Assembly: GCF_007992195.1 (NCBI RefSeq)
Contig: NZ_BJZU01000004.1
Span: 62,001-126,000, forward strand
Reading direction: 5' to 3'
DNA from: Methylobacterium oxalidis
GTDB taxonomy: Bacteria; Pseudomonadota; Alphaproteobacteria; Rhizobiales; Beijerinckiaceae
DNA: 64,000 nucleotides
Numbering within the stretch: the first letter of the stretch is position 1; every line of letters starts with the position of its first letter. Of the stretch, positions 17,141-26,887 are shown piece by piece. Both the position numbers and the translations under genes were made by a program. The notes beneath the pieces were generated by a model that worked only from the letters and a program-made list of their open reading frames with translations, did not search any database and was not told the DNA's origin.

Positions 17141-19759
17141 ATGGATTCTCCGAGATCGGCCGAGACCAGCGTGCGGACGCGCCTCGACAGCCTCGTCGCG
17201 CGCTCTCGCGCGGCGGGTCTCTGGGAGCGGGCTTGGCCGATTCTCTGGCGCGGACTCGGCGTCGTCCTTGCCTTCCTCGCCGCGTCCTGGCTGGGGCTCT
17301 GGCTCGACCTCTCCCCGCCCTGGCGGATGGCCGGGCTCGCCGCCTTCGGCCTCGCCCTCGCCGCGGTGCTGCTGCCTCTGCTGCGCACCGCCTGGCCGGA
17401 CCGGCGCGAGGCCCTCGCCCGGATCGACCGGGACGCCTCGGCCCGCGACGGCGCGCTCGCCCACGGGCCGGCCTCCGCGATCGAGGACACGCTCGCGGTG
17501 GGTGCGCAGGATCCCGCGACCCGCGCCCTCTGGGCGCTGCACCAGCGGCGCGCTGCGGAGGTCGTGGCCCGGCTGCGGGTTTGCCTGCCCCGTCCGATGA
17601 TGGTGCGGCACGACCCCTACGCCCTGCGCGCGGCCCTCGCCGTGACGGCGGTCGCGAGCCTGTTCGTCGCCGGCACCGAGTGGCGGGACCGCGTCGCCGC
17701 GGCGTTCGACTGGCGCGAGCCGCCCGCCGCCGGTCCGAACTTCCGCGTCGACGGCTGGATCGATCCACCGCTCTACACGCGCATGCCGCCGCTCATCGTC
17801 ACGATGAACGGCGCCGAGCAGCGCCTCCGGGCGCCCGTGAACTCGCAGCTCGTGGTGCGCATCGCCGGCGAGGGCCAGGCGGCGCTGACGCCGAACCCCG
17901 GCCTGAAACCGCTGCCCGGAAAGGAAGCCCGCGCCGATCTGCGGGAGGATCGTTTCCAGATCCTCGGGCCGCTGGCGGAGCTCGCCATCGCGGCGGGCGG
18001 CCAGAACCAGCGCCTCTTGGTCGAGACGATCCCCGATCATCCGCCGGAGGTGCGCAGCGTCGGCGGCCCGGAGGTGAACGGGCGCGGAACCTTCAACCTG
18101 ACCTATCGCGCCAAGGACGATTACGGGATCAGCTCGGCGGAAGGGCTCGTCGAGCCGCTCAAGGCCGGTCGCTCCCTGGTGCCGCCGCCGAAGATCGCCC
18201 TGGCGCTGCCTTCGGACGCCAACGGCGAGACGGACACCAAGACCCTCGTGGACCTCACCGACCATCCCTGGTCGGGCGCGCGCGTCCGCTTCACAATCGT
18301 CGTGAAGGACGAGGCCGGGCAGGAGGGCCGCACCGCGCCCGTCGAGATGACGCTGCCGGCGCGCCCCTTCAAGGATCCGCTCGCCCGCTCGCTGGCCGAG
18401 GAGCGGCGCCGCCTCGTGACCGAGCCGGACGCGGCCCGGATCCGGGTGCAGACCGCGCTCGACGCCCTGCTGATCGCGCCCGAGCAGTTCACGCCGCAGC
18501 CCAGCATCTTCCTCGGCCTCAAGACCGCGACCCGCCGCCTGCGGCAGGCGCGCACCGACGAGGCGCTGACGGAGGTGGCCGACCTTCTCTGGGAGATGGC
18601 CCTCAAGATCGAGGACGGCGACCTCTCGGACGCCGAGAAGCAGCTTCGCCAAGCCCAGGACCGCCTGAAGGAGGCGATCGAGCGGAACGCCCCGGACGAC
18701 GAGATCAAGCGCCTGACGGACGACCTGAAGCAGGCGCTCTCCAAGTTCATGAAGGAGTTCGCCGACAAGCAGCGTCGTGAGCCGCGCGACCCCGGCGAGC
18801 GGCAGGCCCAGGGGCAGCAGCAGTCGAAGACCGTGACGCCCGACGATCTCGACAAGATGCTGAACGACCTCGCCGAGGCCATGAAGCGGGGCGACACGGC
18901 CGAGGCGCAGCGCCTGATGGAGCAGCTGCGCAACATCCTGGAAAACCTGCAGAGCGCCGAGCAGGGCGGCAAGTCCGATCAGGCCTCCCGCGAGATGCGC
19001 AAGCAGATGCGCGACCTCGACCAGATGGCCCGCGAGCAGCAGGATCTGCGCGACGAGACCTTCCGCGACGGCCAGCAGAAGCGCGGCGCCGAGCAGGGCC
19101 AGCGCGGTGGCCAGCGCCCGCAGCAGCGAGGACAGCAGCAGGGCCAGCGCGGCCAGGGCCAGAGCAAGGATCCCGGCCAGGGTTCCCAGCAGGGCCAGGG
19201 CGAGGAGCAGCAGGGGCAGCGCGGCCAGGGCAGCCAGGGCGGAGGCGGCGCGGGCGGCGGCAGCGTCGGCGAGCGCCAGCAGGCCCTGCGCCAGCGCCTG
19301 GAGGACCTGCAGCGCCGCATGAAGGAGAACGGCATGCGCGGCGAGGAGGGCCTCTCCGACGCCGAGGACGCCATGCGGCAGGCCGAGAACGCGCTCCGTC
19401 AGGGAAAGGAGGGCGAGGCGGTGGACGCTCAGGGCCGCGCCCTCGACGGCCTCAAGCGCGGCGCCGAAGGCATGCAGCAGCAGATGCAGGAGATGGCCGA
19501 GGGCGAGGGCGAGGGTCAGCAGGAGGGCGGTCAGCAGCCCGGGCAGCAGGGCCAGGCCGGCAGCCGCGACGACGACCCCCTCGGGCGCCCGACCCGCGGC
19601 CGCGACATGTCGGACGGCCGGGTGCGCGTGCCGACCGCCGACGAGTCGGCGGTGCAGCGGGCCCGCCGCATCATGGAGGAGCTGCGGCGCAAGCTCGGCG
19701 ATCCGTCCCGTCCGCGCGAGGAGCTCGACTATTTCGAGCGGCTCCTGCGGCGCAATTGA
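17141..19759 (+). CDS. TIGR02302 family membrane protein with Gln/Gly-rich tail
   Basis: About 872 residues. N-terminal transmembrane segments lie near residues 35-55, 60-80 and 165-180. A beta-rich extracytoplasmic region follows (FRVDGWIDPPLYTRMPPLIV, YRAKDDYGISSAEGLVEPL), then helical repeats, and from about residue 640 to 810 a low-complexity region dominated by Gln, Gly and Arg. An ordered C-terminus ends ARRIMEELRRKLGDPSRPREELDYFERLL. This is the alphaproteobacterial TIGR02302 family, usually close to lysA, with no established function. The ATG at 17141 is chosen over an upstream TTG at 17105; neither has a strong ribosome-binding site. Confidence 0.88.
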   Translation: MDSPRSAETSVRTRLDSLVARSRAAGLWERAWPILWRGLGVVLAFLAASWLGLWLDLSPPWRMAGLAAFGLALAAVLLPLLRTAWPDRREALARIDRDASARDGALAHGPASAIEDTLAVGAQDPATRALWALHQRRAAEVVARLRVCLPRPMMVRHDPYALRAALAVTAVASLFVAGTEWRDRVAAAFDWREPPAAGPNFRVDGWIDPPLYTRMPPLIVTMNGAEQRLRAPVNSQLVVRIAGEGQAALTPNPGLKPLPGKEARADLREDRFQILGPLAELAIAAGGQNQRLLVETIPDHPPEVRSVGGPEVNGRGTFNLTYRAKDDYGISSAEGLVEPLKAGRSLVPPPKIALALPSDANGETDTKTLVDLTDHPWSGARVRFTIVVKDEAGQEGRTAPVEMTLPARPFKDPLARSLAEERRRLVTEPDAARIRVQTALDALLIAPEQFTPQPSIFLGLKTATRRLRQARTDEALTEVADLLWEMALKIEDGDLSDAEKQLRQAQDRLKEAIERNAPDDEIKRLTDDLKQALSKFMKEFADKQRREPRDPGERQAQGQQQSKTVTPDDLDKMLNDLAEAMKRGDTAEAQRLMEQLRNILENLQSAEQGGKSDQASREMRKQMRDLDQMAREQQDLRDETFRDGQQKRGAEQGQRGGQRPQQRGQQQGQRGQGQSKDPGQGSQQGQGEEQQGQRGQGSQGGGGAGGGSVGERQQALRQRLEDLQRRMKENGMRGEEGLSDAEDAMRQAENALRQGKEGEAVDAQGRALDGLKRGAEGMQQQMQEMAEGEGEGQQEGGQQPGQQGQAGSRDDDPLGRPTRGRDMSDGRVRVPTADESAVQRARRIMEELRRKLGDPSRPREELDYFERLLRRN

Positions 19760-19837
19760 GCACGGCGGGCCCCTGCCGCTCGGGCGCGGCCGGGACTATG
19801 ATGAGGATCTCAAGGCCCGTCTCCAACCGCCCGGATC

Positions 19838-20023
19838 ATGTCCTCGAACACCCTCGTCCTCATCGCCTGCCTCGCCGTGGCGCTGGTCCTGTTCCTCGGC
19901 CTCGCCAACATGATGCGGGGCGGCAGCGCCAACCTCTCGCAGCGCCTGATGCGCCTGCGCGTGCTGCTCCAGTTCGTGGCGATCCTCGTCATCATGGGCG
20001 TGGTCTGGTGGCGCTCGGCCTGA
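19838..20023 (+). CDS. Small twin-transmembrane protein (HIG1-like)
   Basis: 61 residues with two membrane helices (LVLIACLAVALVLFLGLANMM and LLQFVAILVIMGVVWW) joined by a short positively charged loop (GGSANLSQRLMRLRV). This matches the twin-transmembrane/HIG1-like proteins commonly encoded next to the adenosyltransferase and ETF genes in Hyphomicrobiales. HIG1 proteins associate with respiratory complexes in mitochondria; a link to the electron-transfer genes here is inference. Confidence 0.85.
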   Translation: MSSNTLVLIACLAVALVLFLGLANMMRGGSANLSQRLMRLRVLLQFVAILVIMGVVWWRSA

Positions 20024-20177
20024 GATCCGCGGCCTCGGGATGCACTGTGGCGTGAACGCCGCACCGGCCCTCGATCGCGTCCGGCCGGGATGAATTCGGA
20101 CCGCCGAGGCGGAGCGCCGACTGCCGGCTGCTCGGGCCGCGTGCTAGGCACATGCGGTACAACCGGATTCTGCCCGC

Positions 20178-20816
20178 ATGATCGCTCGGTCCCCCCGTTC
20201 CCTCGTCGGCGCGCTCGCCCTCTCGGCGGCCACCCTCGCCGGCACTCCCGGGAGCGCGGCGGATCTCGGGCGGGCGTTGCCGCCCGCGCCCACCGCCTAC
20301 TACGCGGCTCCGGTCCGCCCCATGAGCATCGTCTCCGAGGTGCGCATCGGCGGGTCCGTGCAGGATCCGGGCAGCGCGGAACGCAACACCTCGAACATCA
20401 ACGGCGAGATCCTGTTCGCGAAGCCGCTGGTGAGCGTCGACCCGTTCTGGCAGGCCTTCGTGCCGCGCCCGACCGCGGGCGGCAGCTACAATTTCGGTGG
20501 CCGCACCAGCTACGGCTATCTCGGCGCCACCTGGACGGTGGACCTGTTCCCGCAGACCCTGAACAACATCGTGTTCCTCGAGGGCTTCTTCGGCGTCGGC
20601 TTCCACAACGGCGTCACCGGCCCGAAGGGCCTCGTGCCGCCGGGCTTCAACGCGCTCGGCTGCAACCCGCTGTTCCGCGAGGCGGCGGCGCTCGGCTTCC
20701 GCATCACCGAGCATTGGAGCATCATGGCGACCGTCGAGCACATGTCGAATGCCGGTCTGTGCGTCGAGAACCGCGGCCTGACCAATTTCGGCGGCAAGAT
20801 CGGCTACACCTTCTGA
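20178..20816 (+). CDS. Acyloxyacyl hydrolase, PagL-type lipid A 3-O-deacylase
   Basis: A 212-residue outer-membrane beta-barrel protein. After a signal peptide (residues 1-28, ending PGSAA), amphipathic strands precede the PagL signature HMSN (TVEHMSNAGLC) with catalytic His and Ser, an acidic residue in CVENRGLTNFG, and a C-terminal FGGKIGYTF ending in Phe as outer-membrane proteins do. PagL removes the 3-position acyl chain from lipid A. The gene sits between the twin-TM gene and the adenosyltransferase, which are often direct neighbours in relatives, so it may have been inserted (inference). Confidence 0.82.
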   Translation: MIARSPRSLVGALALSAATLAGTPGSAADLGRALPPAPTAYYAAPVRPMSIVSEVRIGGSVQDPGSAERNTSNINGEILFAKPLVSVDPFWQAFVPRPTAGGSYNFGGRTSYGYLGATWTVDLFPQTLNNIVFLEGFFGVGFHNGVTGPKGLVPPGFNALGCNPLFREAAALGFRITEHWSIMATVEHMSNAGLCVENRGLTNFGGKIGYTF

Positions 20817-20850
20817 GCAGAGGCTCGTCCTCAGGGAGCGTCTGGGCGCC

Positions 20851-21423
20851 GTGGTCACGCTGAACCGCATCTACACCCGCACGGGCGACAAGGGCACGAC
20901 CGCGCTGGCGAACGGCGAGCGCCGCTCGAAGGCCGACCTCCGGGTCGAGACGTACGGCACCGTCGATGAGACCAACGCCTGCATCGGGCTCGCCCGCCTC
21001 CACGCCGAGCCGCGCATCGACGCGATGCTCGCCGCGATCCAGAACGACCTGTTCGACCTCGGGGCGGACCTCGCCACGCCCGAGGGGCCCGAGCCGCCGG
21101 CCTACGAGCCGCTGCGCATCGTCGCGGCCCAGGTGAAGCGCCTCGAGGCCGACATCGACGCGCTGAACGCCGATCTCGCACCCCTGAAATCCTTCGTCCT
21201 GCCCGGCGGCACGCCTGCCGCCGCCGCGCTCCATCTCGCCCGCACCGTCTGCCGGCGCGCCGAGCGCCTCGCGGTCGAGCTCTCCGCGATCGAGGCCGAG
21301 CGCATCTCTCCGGAAGCCTTGCAGTACCTCAACCGGCTGTCCGACTTCCTGTTCGTGGCGAGCCGTGCCGCCAACGCGAACGGAGCCCAGGACGTCCTCT
21401 GGGTTCCAGGCAAGAACCGCTAG
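20851..21423 (+). CDS. pduO: Cob(I)yrinic acid a,c-diamide adenosyltransferase, PduO type
   Basis: A 190-residue PduO-family ATP:corrinoid adenosyltransferase that makes adenosylcobalamin. The ATP-binding loop is YTRTGDKGTTAL at residues 8-19; VETYGTVDETNACIG, FVLPGGTPAAAALHLARTVCRRAER and LQYLNRLSDFLFVASR are family hallmarks. The start is GTG at 20851, with GGGAGCG about 11 bases upstream. It probably supplies cofactor to methylmalonyl-CoA-type mutases (inference). Confidence 0.94.
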   Translation: MVTLNRIYTRTGDKGTTALANGERRSKADLRVETYGTVDETNACIGLARLHAEPRIDAMLAAIQNDLFDLGADLATPEGPEPPAYEPLRIVAAQVKRLEADIDALNADLAPLKSFVLPGGTPAAAALHLARTVCRRAERLAVELSAIEAERISPEALQYLNRLSDFLFVASRAANANGAQDVLWVPGKNR

Positions 21424-21503
21424 CCGGTCGCCGTACCGCGTTTTCAAAACGTGCCCGCACATCGCGTTTGCCGCATCGCGGCGCCGCGCCTTTCGCGCAT
21501 GCG

Positions 21504-21532
21504 TTGACAAGGCGGAAATGTGGCCGTTACGG
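21504..21532 (+). promoter_or_regulatory. Possible sigma-70-type promoter of etfBA
   Basis: TTGACA at 21504-21509 is a consensus -35 hexamer, followed after 17 bases by TTACGG, a weak -10. It lies about 110 bases upstream of etfB in a less GC-rich stretch. Confidence 0.4.
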
Positions 21533-21640
21533 TCCGCCGCCCTGCACAAGCGGGGTTCGATCCCTTGAGATCGCAATGAGGCCGCGCGGAAGCATGCGCC
21601 GGCCCGTCCACGATGTCCCGCGCGGAGGATTGAGACCGCC

Positions 21641-22390
21641 ATGAAGGTTCTGGTGCCCGTCAAGCGGGTCGTCGACTACAACGTCAAGATCCGCGTCAAG
21701 GCGGACGGCTCGGGCGTCGAGCTGTCGAACGTCAAGATGTCGATGAACCCCTTCGACGAGATCGCCGTCGAGGAGGCGATCCGCCTGAAGGAGAAAGGCA
21801 AGGTCACCGAGATCGTGGCCGTCTCGATCGGCCCGCAGGCTGCCCAGGAGACGCTGCGCACGGCGCTGGCCATGGGCGCCGACCGGGCGATCCTGGTCAA
21901 GACCGACGTCAACTGCGAGCCGCTCGCCGTCGCCAAGCTCCTCAAGGCCGTGGTCGAGAAGGAGAGCCCCGAGCTCGTCATCCTCGGCAAGCAGGCGATC
22001 GACGACGATTCGAACCAGACCGGCCAGATGCTCGCCGCGCTGCTCGGCTGGCCGCAGGGCACCTTCGCCTTCAAGGTCGAGTTCGGCGAGGGCAGCATCG
22101 ACGTGACCCGCGAGGTCGACGGCGGCCTGCAGACCGTCGCCCTCAAGCTGCCGGCGGTCGTCACCACGGATCTGCGCCTCAACGAGCCGCGCTACGCGAG
22201 CCTGCCCAACATCATGAAGGCGAAGAAGAAGCCGCTGGAGGAGATGGCGCCCGACGCCCTCGGCGTCGACGTCACCCCGCGCCTGACCGTGCTCAAGACC
22301 GAGGAGCCGCCGGGCCGCAAGGCCGGCGTGAAGGTCGCCTCGGCGGCCGAGCTCGTCCAGAAGCTCAAGGTCGAGGCCGGCGTCCTCTGA
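21641..22390 (+). CDS. etfB: Electron transfer flavoprotein beta subunit
   Basis: A 249-residue AMP-binding subunit of ETF. It begins [20 protein letters not shown] and has [19 protein letters not shown], the adenine-recognition region [29 protein letters not shown] and the signature [26 protein letters not shown] that carries the recognition loop for dehydrogenases. GCGGAGGATTG precedes the ATG. It pairs with etfA 99 bases downstream and passes electrons from acyl-CoA and other dehydrogenases to ETF:quinone oxidoreductase. Confidence 0.96.
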   Translation: MKVLVPVKRVVDYNVKIRVKADGSGVELSNVKMSMNPFDEIAVEEAIRLKEKGKVTEIVAVSIGPQAAQETLRTALAMGADRAILVKTDVNCEPLAVAKLLKAVVEKESPELVILGKQAIDDDSNQTGQMLAALLGWPQGTFAFKVEFGEGSIDVTREVDGGLQTVALKLPAVVTTDLRLNEPRYASLPNIMKAKKKPLEEMAPDALGVDVTPRLTVLKTEEPPGRKAGVKVASAAELVQKLKVEAGVL

Positions 22391-22489
22391 CCGGCGGGGC
22401 GGCCCGGTCGCCCCGTCCCGTTCCCGTCACTCTCGCCCGTGCGCGGTCCCTCGGGATCCCGGGCCGACCATCCGAGGTCCGAACAAGCC

Positions 22490-23437
22490 ATGGCCAACCT
22501 CCTTCTGATCGAGCACGAGAACGGCGCCGTGCGTGATGCGAGCCTCAAGGCTCTCACCGCCGCCGGCCAACTCGGGCAGCCTGTCCACGCCCTGGTGCTG
22601 GGCTCCGGCTCCAAGCCGGCAGCCGAGGCCGCGGCCAAGCTGGAAGGCGTCGAGAAGGTCCTCAACAGCGAGGATGCGACCTACGACCACCTCCTCGCCG
22701 AGCCGACCGCGGCGCTGATCGCCGCGATCGCCGAGCCCTACGAGGCGATCGTGGCGGCGGCCTCGACCACGGGCAAGAACGTGCTGCCGCGGGTGGCGGC
22801 GCTCCTCGACGTCGCGCAGGTCTCCGACATCATCAAGGTCGTCTCGCCCGACACGTTCGAGCGGCCGATCTACGCCGGCAACGCGATCCAGACCGTGCAG
22901 GCGCCTGCCGGCAAGAAGGTCATCACCGTGCGCACCGCCGCCTTCAAGGCCGCGGGCGAGGGCGGCTCGGCCACGGTCGAGGCCATCTCGGCGGCGGCGC
23001 CGGCGGCCGGCGGCTCGTCCTTCAAGGGCGAGGAGATCGCCAAGTCCGACCGGCCCGAGCTCGCGGCGGCCCGCATCATCGTCTCCGGCGGGCGCTCCCT
23101 CGGCTCGGCCGAGAAATTCAAGGAGCTGATCGAGCCCCTGGCCGATTCGCTCGGCGCGGCCGTGGGCGCTTCCCGCGCGGCAGTGGACGCGGGCTACGCG
23201 CCGAACGACTGGCAGGTGGGCCAGACCGGCAAGGTCGTGGCGCCCGACCTCTACGTGGCGGTGGGCATCTCGGGCGCGATCCAGCACCTCGCCGGCATGA
23301 AGGACTCCAAGGTGATCGTCGCGATCAACAAGGACGAAGACGCGCCGATCTTCCAGGTGGCGGATTACGGCCTGGTCGGCGACCTGTTCCAGATCGTGCC
23401 CGAACTTCAGGCCGAGATCGGCAAGGCCAAGGGCTGA
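22490..23437 (+). CDS. etfA: Electron transfer flavoprotein alpha subunit
   Basis: A 315-residue FAD-binding subunit of ETF. The N-terminal domain is [19 protein letters not shown]. The C-terminal FAD domain has [62 protein letters not shown] and [19 protein letters not shown]. The ATG at 22490 follows CCGAGGTCCGAAC. It is cotranscribed with etfB and ended by a strong hairpin. Confidence 0.96.
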   Translation: MANLLLIEHENGAVRDASLKALTAAGQLGQPVHALVLGSGSKPAAEAAAKLEGVEKVLNSEDATYDHLLAEPTAALIAAIAEPYEAIVAAASTTGKNVLPRVAALLDVAQVSDIIKVVSPDTFERPIYAGNAIQTVQAPAGKKVITVRTAAFKAAGEGGSATVEAISAAAPAAGGSSFKGEEIAKSDRPELAAARIIVSGGRSLGSAEKFKELIEPLADSLGAAVGASRAAVDAGYAPNDWQVGQTGKVVAPDLYVAVGISGAIQHLAGMKDSKVIVAINKDEDAPIFQVADYGLVGDLFQIVPELQAEIGKAKG

Positions 23438-23455
23438 GCCTGCACTCCGATCATT

Positions 23456-23490
23456 CGGGCGGGTGCTTCTCTCCGCATCCGCCCGCTTCC
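23456..23490 (+). terminator. Stem-loop terminator after etfA
   Basis: CGGGCGGGTGC (23456-23466) pairs with GCATCCGCCCG (23475-23485) with one G-U pair and an eight-base loop, followed by CTTCC. The stem is strong but the U-tract is short. Confidence 0.6.
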
Positions 23491-23633
23491 CCTACGCGAA
23501 TGGGCTCCACCACGGCGCGGGAATGTTCTAAGAATCTGATGCGACGCGTATTTGGCATACCTCGGTGGCCTTCGGCGTCGTCCGGTACATTGGCACGGCC
23601 CGCCGGGCCGGGCGGCGGGGGCGCAGGGCTGAC

Positions 23634-24515
23634 ATGAGTATCGACATCAACAGGATCGGCATCGTCGGCGCGGGACAGATGGGCAGCGGCATCGCCCAGG
23701 TCTGCGCGGTGGCCGGTCTCGATGTCCTGCTGAACGATCGCGACGCGGACCGGATCACGGCCGGGCTGGCGACGATCGACGGGCACCTCGCGCGCGCCGT
23801 CTCCAAGGGGCAGATCACCGAGGAGCAGCGCCGGGCCGCGCGCGAGCGCATCGTTCCTGCCGAGAGCTTCGCGGATCTCGCCCCGAGCGACCTCGTGATC
23901 GAAGCGGCAACCGAGGACGAGGCGACGAAGCGCCAGATCTTCTCGGCGCTCTGCGCGCAGCTGAAGCCCGACGCGCTGGTGGCGACGAACACCTCCTCCA
24001 TCTCGATCACACGGCTCGCCGCCGCGACGGACCGGCCGGAGCGGTTCATCGGCATCCATTTCATGAATCCGGTGCCGGTGATGCAGCTCGTCGAGCTGAT
24101 CCGGGGCATCGCCACCGAGGATTCGACCTACGAATCCGCGAAGGCTTTCATCGGCAAGCTCGGAAAGACCTCGACGATGTCGGAGGATTTCCCAGCCTTC
24201 ATCGTCAACCGCATCCTGCTGCCGATGATCAACGAGGCGATCTACACGCTCTACGAGGGTGTCGGCTCCGTCGAGGCGATCGACACGGCGATGAAGCTCG
24301 GCGCGAACCACCCGATGGGCCCGCTGCAGCTCGCCGATTTCATCGGCCTCGATACCTGCCTGTCGGTGATGCAGGTACTCTACGAGGGGCTGGCGGACTC
24401 GAAGTACCGGCCCTGCCCGCTCCTCGTGAAGTACGTCGAGGCGGGCTGGCTCGGCCGCAAGACGAAGCGCGGCTTCTACGATTACCGCGGCGAGCATCCG
24501 GTGCCGACCCGCTGA
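23634..24515 (+). CDS. hbd: 3-hydroxybutyryl-CoA dehydrogenase
   Basis: A 293-residue enzyme interconverting acetoacetyl-CoA and 3-hydroxybutyryl-CoA with NAD(P)H. The Rossmann motif is [14 protein letters not shown] near the N-terminus. [23 protein letters not shown] (catalytic His) and [17 protein letters not shown] (substrate-side Asn) match single-domain SCHAD enzymes. It lacks the hydratase half of fused FadB. It follows etfBA after their terminator, fits butyryl-CoA and ethylmalonyl-CoA-pathway metabolism in methylotrophs, and probably has its own promoter. Confidence 0.94.
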   Translation: MSIDINRIGIVGAGQMGSGIAQVCAVAGLDVLLNDRDADRITAGLATIDGHLARAVSKGQITEEQRRAARERIVPAESFADLAPSDLVIEAATEDEATKRQIFSALCAQLKPDALVATNTSSISITRLAAATDRPERFIGIHFMNPVPVMQLVELIRGIATEDSTYESAKAFIGKLGKTSTMSEDFPAFIVNRILLPMINEAIYTLYEGVGSVEAIDTAMKLGANHPMGPLQLADFIGLDTCLSVMQVLYEGLADSKYRPCPLLVKYVEAGWLGRKTKRGFYDYRGEHPVPTR

Positions 24516-24545
24516 GCGGGCCGGCACGCTTTCTCTATTCCAGGA

Positions 24546-24848
24546 TCAGCGGGCGTTGCCACTGGCGTTCGGCTGAGCCGGCTGCGGGTAGGCCGGGTTC
24601 TCGGTCGGAACGCCGCCGCTGTTCGAGGAGGCGGGCGCGTTGGACTTGCCGGTGACAGAGCCCGTCACCTCCTTGCGGGAGGCGTCCTGGCTCTGGCTCG
24701 CGTAGTCCTTCGGTGAATTCGCGCTGTTCCAGGTCAGCAGGCCCACTGTCGCGATCGCGAGCAGCACGAGGCTCGCGAGCAGGACGTAGAGGACGGGCTT
24801 GCCCCGGGATCCTTGGCGCGCATTCTCGTCGGGAAGCCGTTCAGCCAT
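24546..24848 (-). CDS. Single-pass membrane protein of unknown function
   Basis: 100 residues. A charged N-terminus (MAERLPDENARQGSRGKP) precedes one transmembrane helix (VLYVLLASLVLLAIATVGLL, residues 19-38), followed by a Ser/Asn/Pro-rich tail that is probably disordered. The topology predicts the tail outside the cytoplasm. It is convergent with hbd. No family is recognised. Confidence 0.65.
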   Translation of the reverse strand: MAERLPDENARQGSRGKPVLYVLLASLVLLAIATVGLLTWNSANSPKDYASQSQDASRKEVTGSVTGKSNAPASSNSGGVPTENPAYPQPAQPNASGNAR

Positions 24849-24980
24849 CTGAAACCTCGTCTTTCCGCCCTCAAAGGCGGGTGAATCTTCGGGATCGACA
24901 CGCGATCGTGACGGCCGAAAACGCGGGGTTGCAGGGGCAAGTTCCTCCTTCAGGTCTTACGGCTGGGGATGGCGGGCGCC

Positions 24981-25997
24981 TCAGCGCCCCGTCACCAGCA
25001 TGATCTTGCCGAGATGCGCGCTCGACTCCATCAGCGCGTGCGCCTTGGCCGCCTCCTCCAGGGGGAAGGTCGCGTGGATCACCGGCCGGATTGTTCCGGC
25101 GTCGAGGTCCGGCCAGACGTCCCGCCGCAGCCCCTGCGCGATCTCAGCCTTCTCGCCCTTCGGGCGGGCCCTGAGCGTCGAGCCCGTGAAGGTCAGCCGC
25201 TTCAGCATGACCGGCGTGATGTTGAGGCCCTCGACCTTGTAGCCGCCCATCAGGGCGATCATCACGAGGCGGCCCTCGACGGCGAGCGACGAGAGGTTCT
25301 TCTGAAGGTAGCTCGCGCCGATCATGTCGAGGATCACGTCGACGCCCCTGCCCTCGGTGAGGCGCTTCACCTCTTCCACGAAGTCTGCCTCGCGGTAGTT
25401 GATCGCGGCCTCCGCCCCGAGCTCCTCGCAGAAGCGGCACTTCTCGTCCGAGCCAGCCGTGACGAGAACGCGGGCACCGTGGCGCTTGGCCATCTGGATC
25501 GCCGTGGAGCCGATGCCGCTCGACCCGCCGTGGACGAGGAAGGTCTCCCCCGCCTTGAGCCGGCCGCGCTGGATCACGTTCGAGTAGACCGTGAAGAAGG
25601 TCTCGGGCACGCCCGCCGCCTCGACCAGCGACAGAGGCTTCGGCTTCGGCAGGCACTGGCCGGCCTCGGCCACCGCGAACTCGGCGTAGCCGCCGCTGAT
25701 CGTGAGCGCGCAGACCTCGTCGCCCACCGCGAGCCCGGAGACGCCCTCGCCGAGCGCCGCGATCCGCCCGGCCACCTCGAGCCCCGGAATCTCGGTGGCG
25801 CCCTTCGGCGGCGGGTAATTGCCGAGCCGCTGCATCACGTCGGGCCGATTCACGCCGGCGGCCGCCACCTCGATCAGCACCTGCCCCGTCGCGGGCGCCG
25901 GCACGGGGGCCGTCTCTACGGCGATCACCTCCGGGCCGCCGGCTCCGGCGAAGCGGATCTGGCGCATGGTCTCGGGCAGGCTGCCGGTGGCTGGCAT
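24981..25997 (-). CDS. NAD(P)H:quinone oxidoreductase, zinc-free MDR family (PIG3-like)
   Basis: A 338-residue medium-chain reductase. GVNRPDVMQRLGNYPPPKGATEIPGLEVAG matches the PIG3/zeta-crystallin group, and the nucleotide-binding motif is FLVHGGSSGIGSTAIQMAKRHGARVLVT. The structural-zinc Cys cluster and catalytic zinc ligands of alcohol dehydrogenases are absent. Likely activity is NAD(P)H-dependent reduction of quinones or enones; the natural substrate is not evident. It is a single gene upstream of the small membrane protein. Confidence 0.9.
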   Translation of the reverse strand: MPATGSLPETMRQIRFAGAGGPEVIAVETAPVPAPATGQVLIEVAAAGVNRPDVMQRLGNYPPPKGATEIPGLEVAGRIAALGEGVSGLAVGDEVCALTISGGYAEFAVAEAGQCLPKPKPLSLVEAAGVPETFFTVYSNVIQRGRLKAGETFLVHGGSSGIGSTAIQMAKRHGARVLVTAGSDEKCRFCEELGAEAAINYREADFVEEVKRLTEGRGVDVILDMIGASYLQKNLSSLAVEGRLVMIALMGGYKVEGLNITPVMLKRLTFTGSTLRARPKGEKAEIAQGLRRDVWPDLDAGTIRPVIHATFPLEEAAKAHALMESSAHLGKIMLVTGR

Positions 25998-26125
25998 CGA
26001 GAGATTCTCCTGGTGTCGGGGCCCGGGTGGAGCGGGGTTCTCGTCGCGCCCTTAGTTGCGGCCCACCGCCCCCTTGGCAAGGGCAGGGACCGCCCGGTGC
26101 ACGCCTTCGGCATGCCAGGGCCCGC

Positions 26126-26767
26126 TCAGCGGGTGCCGTACATGCGGTCGCCCGCGTCGCCGAGGCCCGGCACGATGTAGCCGTGTTCGTTGAGGTGGCT
26201 GTCGATCGCCGCGGTCCAGATCGGCACGTCGGGATGGGCCGCCTGCAGCCGAGCGATTCCCTCGGGCGCGGCGAGCAGGCAGACGAAGCGCAGGTCCTGC
26301 GCGCCGCGCTGCTTCAGCCGCTCCAGGGCGGCGACCGCGGAATTGGCTGTGGCGAGCATCGGGTCGAGCACCAGCACGGTGCGGTCGGCGAGGTCGGACG
26401 GCGCCTTGAAGTAGTACTCCACGGCCTCCAGCGTCTCGGGATCTCGGTAGAGGCCCACATGCGCCACGCGGGCCGAGGGCAGCAGCGACAGCATCCCGTC
26501 GAGGAAGCCGACGCCCGCTCGCAGGATCGGCGCGAGGACGAGCTTCTTGCCCTGGATCTGGCGCCCCTCCATCGCCTGGAGCGGCGTCTCGATAGTCACG
26601 GGCTCCAGCGGCAGGTCGCGCGTCACCTCGTAGGCGAGCAGCATGCCGATCTCGTTGAGGAGGCGCCGGAATCCCTGCGTGGAGCGCTGCCTATCGCGCA
26701 TCAGGGTCAGCTTGTGCTGCACCAGGGGGTGGTCGACCACCGTGACTGTCGCTGGCTGCGCTTGCAT
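26126..26767 (-). CDS. upp: Uracil phosphoribosyltransferase
   Basis: A 213-residue salvage enzyme that makes UMP from uracil and [20 protein letters not shown] is the typical N-terminus, [15 protein letters not shown] and [19 protein letters not shown] form the PRPP site, and the uracil-binding end is [17 protein letters not shown]. With deoB about 2 kb away and pyrE elsewhere it contributes to pyrimidine supply. The start at 26767 fits the usual family length. Confidence 0.96.
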   Translation of the reverse strand: MQAQPATVTVVDHPLVQHKLTLMRDRQRSTQGFRRLLNEIGMLLAYEVTRDLPLEPVTIETPLQAMEGRQIQGKKLVLAPILRAGVGFLDGMLSLLPSARVAHVGLYRDPETLEAVEYYFKAPSDLADRTVLVLDPMLATANSAVAALERLKQRGAQDLRFVCLLAAPEGIARLQAAHPDVPIWTAAIDSHLNEHGYIVPGLGDAGDRMYGTR

Positions 26768-26831
26768 GCCGATCCTCTCCCGCCGTGACGCGCCCCGGAC
26801 ACGAAAGGCGCAACGCCGCCCACATGCAAGA

Positions 26832-26861
26832 CGGGCTCCCCGCCGCGAGGCGGGAAGCCCG
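26832..26861 (-). terminator. Stem-loop after the DUF2852 gene
   Basis: A 13-base near-perfect inverted repeat (26832-26844/26849-26861) with a GCGA/TCGC tetraloop lies 27 bases beyond the DUF2852 stop. The U-tract is poor on the minus strand; TTTT follows the stem on the plus strand. Confidence 0.5.
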
Positions 26862-26887
26862 GATTTTCGGCGTCGATGCGGGTTCGA

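Noticed and set aside
16628..18652. A 674-codon minus-strand open frame opposite the TIGR02302 gene
   Set aside because: Only its last 76 codons look like a protein; the rest mirrors the real gene on the plus strand.
21541..21575. A GGTTCGATCC sequence resembling a tRNA T-arm
   Set aside because: The flanking arms do not pair, and no acceptor stem or anticodon arm can be drawn.
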